NCBI RefSeq assembly: GCF_040706535.1
Contig: NZ_JAPDRJ010000001.1
Coordinates: forward strand, 744,001-808,000
DNA: 64,000 bases
Origin: Lentisalinibacter orientalis
GTDB lineage: Bacteria; Pseudomonadota; Gammaproteobacteria; Steroidobacterales; Woeseiaceae
Direction: 5' to 3'
In this document: one piece after another, positions 8,348-17,030 of the stretch
How the letters are laid out: every line of letters begins with the position of its first letter
Position numbering within the stretch: the first letter of the stretch is position 1
Notes under the pieces: model-generated
Databases searched by the model: none
The model's input: the letters and a program-made list of their open reading frames with translations, nothing else
What the model was told of the DNA's origin: nothing
Made by a program: the position numbers and the translations under genes

Positions 8348-8700
8348 CTCCGCGGCGGTCCGGCCGGCGACCGTTATGCACAATGTCGGGGCTATCCCTA
8401 TATTTGTCTTGTAGAGTCGCGATCAGCTGAAACCCGACTTTGTAAGAGTCTCGTATTTTATTGAAATTATTATCTTTATTATTGTGAACAGAAAATAGAC
8501 ATTCTAACGGGGAGGCTTGAAAATCGTGGGCTTGCGGCGTTTAGCCAAAATCCTTCCACAGAGTTATCCACAGGATTTGTGGATAACGGCCGGCCCCTCC
8601 CGGAGGCCTGGCGCGGGCTTGCCAGCGGCTCTGCGGCGCTGTATGCTCCGCGCCCCTTTTCGCTCTGTCCGTCCGGCGGGCAGACGACCGGAGAATGACG
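8348..8700. other. Intergenic region hemW-rpmE with AT-rich core and DnaA boxes
   Basis: This stretch of about 350 bp has no plausible gene. It holds a strongly AT-rich core (about 8451-8500) in otherwise very GC-rich DNA. The core includes TATCTTTATTATT at 8471-8483, which resembles the 13-mers of bacterial unwinding elements. An inverted pair of DnaA boxes follows at 8564-8586. The rpmE promoter probably also lies here. See the DnaA-box entry and the findings. Confidence 0.7.
8564..8586. promoter_or_regulatory. Inverted pair of perfect DnaA boxes
   Basis: TTATCCACA at 8564-8572 is a perfect consensus DnaA box on the plus strand. TGTGGATAA at 8578-8586 is the same box on the minus strand, separated by the 5 bp GGATT. 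A third, degenerate match (CCTTCCACA, 8552-8560) lies just upstream. The AT-rich core is about 70 bp away. The arrangement suits DnaA binding: a replication origin, a DnaA-titration site, or DnaA control of rpmE. The sequence alone does not decide between them. Confidence 0.7.
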
Positions 8701-8904
8701 ATGAAAGCCGATATCCATCCCCGCTACGACGAGATCAAGGTGGTCTGCAGCTGCGGGAACGAGTTCGTGACCCGCTCGACGGCCGGCGAGGAGCTGCACG
8801 TTGAAGTCTGCTCCGCCTGTCACCCGTTCTACACGGGCAAGCAGAAGATCATGGATTCGGGCGGCCGCGTCGACCGTTTCCGCCGCAAGTACGGCATGTC
8901 CTGA
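8701..8904 (+). CDS. rpmE: Large ribosomal subunit protein bL31, zinc-binding type
   Basis: The 67-residue product begins MKADIHPRYDEIKVVCSC. Its cysteines at 16, 18, 37 and 40 form the zinc site of the C+ form of L31. The rest (ELHVEVCSACHPFYTGKQ, RVDRFRRKYG) is canonical. The ATG at 8701 lies about 8 nt after GGAG; the in-frame ATG at 8695 is too close to it. C+ L31 is the zinc-replete paralogue; no zinc-free copy is in the window. A GC hairpin (GGCGTCC/GGACGCC) follows the stop without a T-run. Confidence 0.95.
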   Translation: MKADIHPRYDEIKVVCSCGNEFVTRSTAGEELHVEVCSACHPFYTGKQKIMDSGGRVDRFRRKYGMS

Positions 8905-9108
8905 GGGACCCGGCGTCCGGTCCTGGGACGCCTTCCCGGGTGCGCCGGGCGCTTGCCGGCCCGGCTCCGTCTGCGGCACCATAGAAGTATCTCGCGGCAG
9001 GTCCTGCCCACCGCAAGGACCCGGGATCATAACGAATGAGGATCGCGCCGGGCGCCGCGTGCCGGCGTCCGTCCGCTTGCGCGATCCCGTATAAGCCAGG
9101 AATCAACG

Positions 9109-10401
<1,293 letters not shown>

Positions 10402-10405
10402 TCCG

Positions 10406-10426
10406 GCGCGCCCCGGCGGGGCGCGC
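10406..10426. terminator. GC hairpin after gltA
   Basis: GCGCGCCCC and GGGGCGCGC form a perfect 9-bp stem with a 3-nt loop directly after the gltA stop, between convergent genes. There is no T-run, so intrinsic termination is doubtful; it may stabilise a 3' end. A 12-bp tandem repeat (GGTCAGACGCTT/GGTCAGACGATC, 10448-10471) follows. Confidence 0.4.
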
Positions 10427-10485
10427 GGGCAGCAGGCCGGGACGGTCGGTCAGACGCTTGGTCAGACGATCGCCCGGACCGTGGC

Positions 10486-11106
10486 TCAGATTATGGGGGC
10501 GGGCGCCTCGGCCAGCAGCTTCTCCAGCTTGCGTTTGTCGGCCCGGCGCATCGGCCGGCCATCCACCGGGCTGATCGGTGCCTGCCTCAGCCCCTTCTCG
10601 GGGAATACCGTCGCCTCCACCGTGGCCTCGGCACAGCGGAAACGATAGCCGGGGTAGGTATCCAGCCGGTCCTGCCGGCTCTTCAGCCGCCGCTCGTAGA
10701 GCTGATAGGCCGTCTGCTCGCCGTCCAGCTGCCACGCCACCTCCTCCGGCGAGTCGGCGAACAGGTGCAGGTTTATGGCGGAATGGGAAGCCGCCGTGCC
10801 CGCCAGCACCGGGCCGACGAGGCGCGGTCGGAACTCGGCGAAGCGGTGCATGACCTCCAGGGCGATGCGCCGCAGGCGGTCCAGCATTTCGGAATGATCC
10901 GAGGCGCCGAACAGCCGGTGGTGCTCGATCAGCGCCGATTCGATCTCGCTGTTGCTCGGCAGCGCGCCCCGCTCGCGGAAGCCGAGCCGCTCGGCGGCCT
11001 TCACCTTGGCCTGGCGGTAGTTCTCGATGCCCTGATCGGCGATGATGCGGGCCGCTTCGCGTGCCAGCAGCTGGCGGGTCCGGCACACTTCGTCATGCTT
11101 CGGCAT
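10486..11106 (-). CDS. Conserved protein with nucleotidyltransferase-like segment, function unknown
   Basis: I do not recognise a characterised function. The 206-residue protein begins with a charged helical region (TRQLLAREAARIIADQGIENYRQAK). Its centre reads VGPVLAGTAASHSAINLHLFAD, which resembles the strand-helix-strand core of nucleotidyltransferases (GS...SDIDLHLF). However, the acidic metal ligands are mostly replaced (SAIN instead of SDID), so it may be an inactive relative. The C-terminus is basic and ends PVDGRPMRRADKRKLEKLL. There are no signal peptide or membrane segments. It lies downstream of PBP1A by 37 bp in the same orientation, so co-transcription is possible, without implying a cell-wall role. 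Confidence 0.75.
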   Translation of the reverse strand: MPKHDEVCRTRQLLAREAARIIADQGIENYRQAKVKAAERLGFRERGALPSNSEIESALIEHHRLFGASDHSEMLDRLRRIALEVMHRFAEFRPRLVGPVLAGTAASHSAINLHLFADSPEEVAWQLDGEQTAYQLYERRLKSRQDRLDTYPGYRFRCAEATVEATVFPEKGLRQAPISPVDGRPMRRADKRKLEKLLAEAPAPII

Positions 11107-11143
11107 GGCGCTCTCCTGCGGTCAGGCCGGCACCCGGCAGCTG

Positions 11144-13780
11144 TCAGAAGATGGGATCCTCGATGTCGCCGCTCGAGCCGGTATCGTTGTAGATCTCGTC
11201 CGCGCCGCCGATCGTACCAGCTTCCGGCTCGTTGCCGACGCGGAATTTCTCGAAGATGAAGTTGCCGTCTGCCGAGCTCACGGGGCGGCCGGTCTCCGGC
11301 GAGACGCGCACCGTGACGAGGCCTTCCGGTTCCTCGACGCGAGCGGTCGGCGCGCCGTCGAGCGCCCGCTCCATGAAGTGGATCCACACGGGCAGCGCGG
11401 TGCGCGACCCCTCCTCGCCCGCCCCCAGCGGCTTGTCCTCGTCGAAGCCCACCCAGGTGACGGCTACCAGGTCCGCATTGAAGCCGCCGAACCAGGCGTC
11501 GCGGCGATCGTTGGAGGTGCCGGTCTTGCCGTACAGATCGTCCCGGCCGAGCGAGCGGGCCCGCCGCCCGGTGCCGCGGCGGATGACGTCGCGCATCATG
11601 TCGGCCACCAGGAAGGCGTTTTCCTTCGTGAGCACGCGGTCGGCGAGGCGCATGCCGGCGTAGAGTCTGGGATCCTCGTTCGCCGTGGGCCGCCAGTCGA
11701 GGGTCCGGCCTTCCAGTCGCTCGCTGCCGGCGAGGGGGTCCGTCCGGCCGTCGTCCCGCCCGGCGAGCGGGTCGGCGAAGGGGTCGGTATCGATCTCCGC
11801 CAGCTCCTCGCTGTACTCGCACTCCGGGCACACCAGCGCCGGGTCGGCCCGATCCAGCACATTGCCTTCGCTGTCCTCGATGCGGTCGATGAAGTAGGGC
11901 TCCACCCGGTAGCCGCCGTTGGCGAACACGGCATAGCCCAGCGCCATGTCCAGCGGCGAGACGGCGCCGCTGCCGAGCGCCAGCGAGTAGTTGTAGGGCA
12001 CGGCCTCCGCCGCGAAGCCGAAGCTGCGGATGTGCGGCACCGCATCGCCGAGCCCGGTGCCGATGAGGACCCGCACCGAGGCCAGGTTCAGCGAGCGATA
12101 CAGCGCCTCGCGCAGCCGCACCGGCCCGTAGAACTTGCCCGTGTAGTTGATGGGCTTCCACGGCCCCTCCAGTTCCTCCGACTCGAACACCACCGGCGTG
12201 TCGTTGACGATGGTGGCCGCCGTGAAGCCGTTCTCCAGTGCGGCGGAGTAGATGAAAGGCTTGAAAGCGGAGCCGGGCTGGCGCCGGATCTGCACCGCCC
12301 GGTTGAACTTGCTGGCCGCATAATCGAAGCCGCCGACGAGGCTCACCACGGCGCCGTCGTCCGGGTCCACGGACACCAGCGCGCCCTGGGGGGCCGGCAC
12401 CTGGGCCAGGGCCCACCGGTCCGAGACCGTGGGCATCACGTGGATGACGTCGCCCACGGCCAACACCTCGCCGACGGACTCCGGCGGCGAGCCCACCCGG
12501 TCGTCGTCGATGTAGCGTTTGGCCCAGCTGATGCCCGACCAGGGCACCCGCACGATGCGGTCGCGCCGCAGGGCGACGGCCGCGCTGTTGTCCTCCCCGA
12601 GGCCGACCACCACACCCACGCGCAGGCCGCCGGGCTCCGGGTAGTCTTCGAGAGTCTGCAGCACGTCCGCCGGGAGCGCCGGATAGCCGCTGTCCGAGTA
12701 GCTGTCGCCGCCGCCATTGCCACCATTGTCATTATCCCGGCCATCGCCTCGGCCGTTCGTTCCCTCGTCGCCGCCGGCGGGCACGGGCAGCTCGAGCCTC
12801 GCCAGCGGACCCCGGTAGCCGTGGCGCCGGTCGTATTCCAGCAGGCCGTTGCGCACCGCGTACACGGCGGCGGTCTGCAGCGAGGAGTCGAGGGTGGTGG
12901 TCACCCGGTAGCCCCCCGAGTAGATCTCGGGGCCGTAGCGCTCCAGCATCTCCCGGCGCACCATCTCCGCCAGATAGGGGGCGGTCAGCTCGACCGCGGG
13001 CCCATACAGGCGGGACTCCATGGGGTATTCCATGGCCGCGTCGTATTCGGCTTCGGTGAGATAGTCCAGCTCGCGCATGCGACGCAGCACGTAACTGCGC
13101 CGCGTAGTGGCCTTCTCCGGGCTGCGCACCGGGTTATAGGCCGACGGTGCCTGCAGCAGGCCGGCCAGGGTCGCGGCTTCCGCGGCGTTGATCTCCTCCA
13201 GGGTCTTGTTGAAGTACACCCGGGAGGCGGCGGCCACGCCGTACGCCCGCTGGCCGAAGAACATCTTGTTCAGGAACATGGCAAGGATCTCCTCCTTGCT
13301 GAATTCCTTCTCGATCTTCCAGGCCAGGAACGCCTCGCGGATCTTGCGGGTGAACAGCCGCTCGCGGGTGAGGAAGTAGTCCCGGGCCAGCTGCTGGGTG
13401 ATCGTGCTGCCGCCCTGGCTGCGCGAGCCGGTGGCGAGGAAATTGATGCCGGCGCGCAGCACGCCCTGATAGTCGATGCCCGGATGTTCGAAGAAGCGGT
13501 CGTCCTCGGCGGCCAGGAACGCCTGCACCACGTGCCCGGGGATCTCCTCGTATTCCACCGGTATGCGGCGCTGCTCGCCGATCTCGGCGATCAGTTTGCC
13601 GTCCCGGCTGTAGACCCTGAGCGGTATCTGCAGCGGGATGTCCCGGATGGTCGCCGCCTCGGGGAGGCTTGCCAGGGTGTAGTGGTACGCGCCGACGACG
13701 CCCGCCGCCAGCGACAGGGCGAGTATCGCCACCGTACCCGCCAGTGCGGCGAGGATGCGAGTGAAAGATCGTGTTGCCAA
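11144..13780 (-). CDS. mrcA: Penicillin-binding protein 1A (class A, bifunctional)
   Basis: PBP1A is an inner-membrane peptidoglycan glycosyltransferase/transpeptidase. The 878-residue product has an N-terminal membrane anchor (residues about 8-32) and a GT51 domain with catalytic Glu92 in AEDDRFFEH and GSTITQQLARDYF. The ODD/OB region is followed by the transpeptidase: Ser504 in SAFK, then SLN, then Lys752 in KTGTSNDRRDAWFGG. An unusual Gly/Asn/Asp-rich stretch (about residues 334-365) lies at the edge of the ODD region. It is divergent from pilM, the conserved mrcA/pilMNOPQ arrangement. Confidence 0.95.
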   Translation of the reverse strand: MATRSFTRILAALAGTVAILALSLAAGVVGAYHYTLASLPEAATIRDIPLQIPLRVYSRDGKLIAEIGEQRRIPVEYEEIPGHVVQAFLAAEDDRFFEHPGIDYQGVLRAGINFLATGSRSQGGSTITQQLARDYFLTRERLFTRKIREAFLAWKIEKEFSKEEILAMFLNKMFFGQRAYGVAAASRVYFNKTLEEINAAEAATLAGLLQAPSAYNPVRSPEKATTRRSYVLRRMRELDYLTEAEYDAAMEYPMESRLYGPAVELTAPYLAEMVRREMLERYGPEIYSGGYRVTTTLDSSLQTAAVYAVRNGLLEYDRRHGYRGPLARLELPVPAGGDEGTNGRGDGRDNDNGGNGGGDSYSDSGYPALPADVLQTLEDYPEPGGLRVGVVVGLGEDNSAAVALRRDRIVRVPWSGISWAKRYIDDDRVGSPPESVGEVLAVGDVIHVMPTVSDRWALAQVPAPQGALVSVDPDDGAVVSLVGGFDYAASKFNRAVQIRRQPGSAFKPFIYSAALENGFTAATIVNDTPVVFESEELEGPWKPINYTGKFYGPVRLREALYRSLNLASVRVLIGTGLGDAVPHIRSFGFAAEAVPYNYSLALGSGAVSPLDMALGYAVFANGGYRVEPYFIDRIEDSEGNVLDRADPALVCPECEYSEELAEIDTDPFADPLAGRDDGRTDPLAGSERLEGRTLDWRPTANEDPRLYAGMRLADRVLTKENAFLVADMMRDVIRRGTGRRARSLGRDDLYGKTGTSNDRRDAWFGGFNADLVAVTWVGFDEDKPLGAGEEGSRTALPVWIHFMERALDGAPTARVEEPEGLVTVRVSPETGRPVSSADGNFIFEKFRVGNEPEAGTIGGADEIYNDTGSSGDIEDPIF

Positions 13781-14206
13781 AGCGCTTTCCGGTCCTTGCC
13801 AGCGTCAGGGGCTTACTGCATAGTGACTGCGGCCGAAGCGGACCGTTCCTTGTTAACAAGGGGGCATGGGGCGGTCCGGGTCAGGGCGAAGACCGGATCA
13901 TACCGTCAGCGGGGGGCCAGACCGCAATGCTTCGCGGCGACAGTCTACAACCATACCCGGCAGGCCGCACCCGGCCGGCCGCGTCTCGTTGCAGCAAAAC
14001 TCCCCGCACCCTCCACTTTCGGGCCTGGCTCACTACCGGTACACAGTTCACAGAATAGCTGGCGGGGCGTGCCTTACTATACGCGGGCATTCAGCAGGGG
14101 ATCAGCGTCGTTTTATTTAACATTACGTTGATATATAGTTAAACCGATTTCTTCAGGCGCCCCACCACTTATCCAGCGTAACCTACGGACTTGGAAGGGA
14201 AAACAG
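13781..14206. promoter_or_regulatory. Divergent mrcA/pilM promoter region
   Basis: This 426-bp gap has no credible gene. The GC content drops near 14105-14150 (GTTTTATTTAACATTACG, then TTGATATATAGTTAAACC), the likely pilM promoter region. The mrcA promoter must lie in the left part. I could not assign -35/-10 pairs with confidence. Confidence 0.5.
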
Positions 14207-15268
14207 GTGCAATTCGGCAAGAAAAATCGTCCGCTCCTGGGGCTTGACATAACGACATCGTCGGTCAAGCTCATCGAGCTGTCCCAGAGCGGCAAGCGCT
14301 ACCGCGTCGAATCGTACGCGGCGGAGCCGACCCCGCCCAATTCCATCAACGAGAAAAACATCGTCGACGCCCAGGCCGTAGGGGGTGCCATCCGGCGTGC
14401 GGTGAAGCGGGCCGCCACCAAGGTGAAGGACGTGGCCATCGCCATCAGCGGTGACGCCGCCATCACCAAGGTGATCCAGATGCCGGCCTCCCTGGCGGAC
14501 AAGGATCTCGAGGGGCAGGTGGAGATCCAGGCCGACCAGTACATCCCCTTCCCCATGGAAGAGGTCAGCTTCGATTTCGAGGTGATCGGGCCGAACGAGA
14601 ACGACCCGGACATGAACGACGTGCTGCTGGTGGCCACGCGGACCGACAACGTGGATCAGCGCCAGGCGGCCGTCGACGCCGCCGGCCTCTCCGCCCGGGT
14701 GGTCGACGTCGAGGCCTTCGCCCTGGAGAACGCCTGCCAGCTCCTCACCCATCAGATGCCGAACGGCGGCGTCGGCCAGTCGGTCGCGGTGGTCGACATC
14801 GGCGCCAGCGCCACCACGTTCAGCGTGCTGGACGACCTGAAGGTCATCTATACGCGTGACTTCGCCTTCGGCGGCGTGCAGCTCACCGAAGAGATCATGC
14901 GTACCTACGGCCTGTCCATGGAGGACGCCGGCCGGGCGAAGAAGGAAGGCGGTCTGCCCAGCAACTATCAGCCGGAGGTGCTGGACCCCTTCATCGACGA
15001 CATGACCCAGCAGGTCAGTCGCTCGCTGCAGTTCTACCTGGCCTCCGGCGGCGGCCGGGAGCAGCCCGACATGATCCTGGTCTGCGGCGGCTGCGCCAAC
15101 ATCCCGGGTATCGCCGACGTCATCTCGAGCCGGGTGGGCATCCCGACCGAGATCGGTGACCCGCTCGGCCAGATGAAGATCGCATCGAAAGCCAAATCCC
15201 AGGGCGTCACCAAGGATTCCACGGCGCTGCTGATCGCCTGCGGGCTCGCATTGAGGAGCTTCGACTGA
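14207..15268 (+). CDS. pilM: Type IV pilus actin-like ATPase PilM
   Basis: PilM is the cytoplasmic, FtsA/actin-like component of the type IV pilus inner-membrane alignment complex, where it binds the PilN N-terminus. The 353-residue product starts at GTG and shows LLGLDITTSSVKLIELS (phosphate-1 motif), VVDIGASATTFSVLDD (phosphate-2) and ILVCGGCANIPG (adenosine motif). Its stop overlaps the pilN start (TGATG), and it heads pilMNOPQ. Confidence 0.95.
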   Translation: MQFGKKNRPLLGLDITTSSVKLIELSQSGKRYRVESYAAEPTPPNSINEKNIVDAQAVGGAIRRAVKRAATKVKDVAIAISGDAAITKVIQMPASLADKDLEGQVEIQADQYIPFPMEEVSFDFEVIGPNENDPDMNDVLLVATRTDNVDQRQAAVDAAGLSARVVDVEAFALENACQLLTHQMPNGGVGQSVAVVDIGASATTFSVLDDLKVIYTRDFAFGGVQLTEEIMRTYGLSMEDAGRAKKEGGLPSNYQPEVLDPFIDDMTQQVSRSLQFYLASGGGREQPDMILVCGGCANIPGIADVISSRVGIPTEIGDPLGQMKIASKAKSQGVTKDSTALLIACGLALRSFD

Positions 15269-15837
15269 TGCCGCGTATCAACCTACTGCCATGGCGCGAA
15301 GAGCAGCGCAAGCAACGCCAGCAACAATTCGGCATCGCCATCGTGCTGTCGGTGCTGCTGGCCGGCCTCGTGATCTGGCTGGGCAACATGTTCTACCAGA
15401 GCCGCATCGACTACCAGGAAGATCGCAACCAGCGGCTCGAGGCCGAGATCGCCGAGCTGAACAAGGCCATCAAGGAGATCGAGGGCCTGGAGCGGCAGAA
15501 GGAACGCCTGCTCGCCCGCATGGAGATCATCGAGCAGCTGCAGACCAGCCGCCCGATGGTAGTGCATCTCTTCGACGAACTCGTGCGCACGCTGCCGGAA
15601 GGCGTCTATCTCACCGGGATCAAGCAGACCGGCCGGGAGATCCAGATCACCGGCACGGCCCAGTCCAGCACCCGGGTGTCCGCCTTCATGCGCAACATCG
15701 ACGCCTCGGAGTGGCTCACCGACCCGGACCTCGAGCAGATCCGCACCGTGGACGCAGGTCAGGCCGAGCGCTTCAACTTCACGCTGAAGGCGAAGCAGGT
15801 GAAGGTCCTGGACGAGGATGAGGAGGAGGCCGCATGA
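15268..15837 (+). CDS. pilN: Type IV pilus inner-membrane protein PilN
   Basis: The 189-residue bitopic protein begins MPRINLLPWREEQRKQRQ, the INLLPWR motif that docks into PilM. One membrane helix (about residues 22-42) and a periplasmic coiled coil plus ferredoxin-like fold (LTGIKQTGREIQITGTAQSS) follow. It pairs with PilO to link PilM to the PilP-PilQ secretin. It overlaps pilM and pilO by a few bases each, indicating tight translational coupling. Confidence 0.95.
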   Translation: MPRINLLPWREEQRKQRQQQFGIAIVLSVLLAGLVIWLGNMFYQSRIDYQEDRNQRLEAEIAELNKAIKEIEGLERQKERLLARMEIIEQLQTSRPMVVHLFDELVRTLPEGVYLTGIKQTGREIQITGTAQSSTRVSAFMRNIDASEWLTDPDLEQIRTVDAGQAERFNFTLKAKQVKVLDEDEEEAA

Positions 15838-16433
15838 ACGTCCTCGAGGAACTGCGCAATCTCGATACCAACGACGTCGGCCGCTGGCCGCTGGCCTTCC
15901 GTGTCGGCGCCATCGTCATCGTCTTCGTCGCGGTCACCGCGTTCGGCATCTACATGACGGTGGTGAAGAACAAGGTGCCGCTGCTCGAGCGCGCCGAGGC
16001 CCGCGAGCAGGAGCTCAGGCAGACGTTCGAGACCAAGCAGAGCAAGGCGGCCAACTTCGACGCCTACCGTGCCCAGCTCAGCCAGATGCAGCAGTCCTTC
16101 GGCACCATGCTGCGCCAGCTGCCGGGCGAGACCGAGATACCGAACCTGATCGTCGACATCTCCCAGACCGGTCTGGCGGCAGGGCTGGAGGAGAAGCTGT
16201 TCGAGCCCCAGGGCGAGATCCGCAAGGACTTCTATGCCGAGAAGCCCATCAAGATTCAGCTGGCCGGCAGCTATCACGAGCTCGCCAATTTCGCCAGCAG
16301 CGTGGCTGCCCTGCCGCGCATCGTGACGCTGCACGACATCCAGATCCAGCCGGCCACCGACGAGCAGTTCGACCAGCTCTCGCTCGACGTGACCGCCAAG
16401 ACCTATCGCTATCTGGAAGAGGAGACCGAGTGA
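15834..16433 (+). CDS. pilO: Type IV pilus inner-membrane protein PilO
   Basis: The 199-residue protein has a short cytoplasmic N-terminus (LEELRNLDTNDVGRWPL), one membrane helix (about residues 23-43), a coiled coil and a periplasmic domain. GSYHELANFASSVAALPRIVTLHD is characteristic of PilO. It forms heterodimers with PilN. The start overlaps the pilN stop (ATGA), and the stop overlaps the pilP ATG (TGATG). Confidence 0.95.
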   Translation: MNVLEELRNLDTNDVGRWPLAFRVGAIVIVFVAVTAFGIYMTVVKNKVPLLERAEAREQELRQTFETKQSKAANFDAYRAQLSQMQQSFGTMLRQLPGETEIPNLIVDISQTGLAAGLEEKLFEPQGEIRKDFYAEKPIKIQLAGSYHELANFASSVAALPRIVTLHDIQIQPATDEQFDQLSLDVTAKTYRYLEEETE

Positions 16434-16999
16434 TGAGGCAGCAACCTCGCTTCCAGGTAAATCGCAGCAAGCGGCGTCCTGCCGGCCTCTTCGCCGTGCT
16501 GGCGGCACTCGTGCTGCCTTTCGCGGCCGGCTGCGGCGGCGGCATGAACGATCTGAACGCCTACATCGACGAGGTGAAGGCGAGGCCCGGCGACCGGCCG
16601 GACCCGCTGCCCGAGATCCAGACCTACGAGAGCTACGTCTACACGGCCGACGTCGACGGGCTGCGCTCGCCCTTCGTGCCGGATTCGCCCGTGGCCGATA
16701 CGCGCTCCGCGGGCGGCGGCGGCATCCGTCCGGACAGCAACCGCAGCCGTGAATACCTGGAGCAGTTCCCGCTGGATTCCCTCGACATGGTCGGCACGCT
16801 GCAGCAGGGCGCGACGACCTACGGTCTCGTGCAGACGGCCGACGGGCTCATCAACCGGGTGACCGTGGGTAATTACGTGGGCCAGAACGACGGCCGCATC
16901 ATCGAGATCAACGAGTCGGAGATTGTGGTCAAGGAGATCGTCTCCGACGGCATAGGCGGGTATCTGGAGAGAGATGCCGCCATCAGTATTTCGGACTGA
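16433..16999 (+). CDS. pilP: Type IV pilus lipoprotein PilP
   Basis: The 188-residue product has a lipoprotein signal peptide ending LPFAAGC, with the lipidated Cys in the lipobox. The HR-domain region (FPLDSLDMVGTLQQGATTYGLVQTADGLINRVTVGNYVGQNDGRI) binds the N0 domain of PilQ. The ATG at 16433 overlaps the pilO stop; the longer open frame upstream is an overlap with pilO and is not real. PilP tethers the PilMNO platform to the outer-membrane secretin. Confidence 0.94.
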   Translation: MRQQPRFQVNRSKRRPAGLFAVLAALVLPFAAGCGGGMNDLNAYIDEVKARPGDRPDPLPEIQTYESYVYTADVDGLRSPFVPDSPVADTRSAGGGGIRPDSNRSREYLEQFPLDSLDMVGTLQQGATTYGLVQTADGLINRVTVGNYVGQNDGRIIEINESEIVVKEIVSDGIGGYLERDAAISISD

Positions 17000-17030
17000 G
17001 GCCAAGCAGATGGCACTGGGAGAAACTGGA

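Noticed and set aside
8348..8700. Calling the DnaA-box region the chromosomal origin outright
   Set aside because: No dnaA, dnaN, mnmG or parB lies nearby and flanking genes show no strand switch there. It is reported as origin-like only.
11042..14131. A 1029-codon open frame on the plus strand opposite mrcA
   Set aside because: It is antisense to a fully conserved PBP1A, has His/Arg/Gly-rich composition typical of GC-rich shadow frames, and matches no family.
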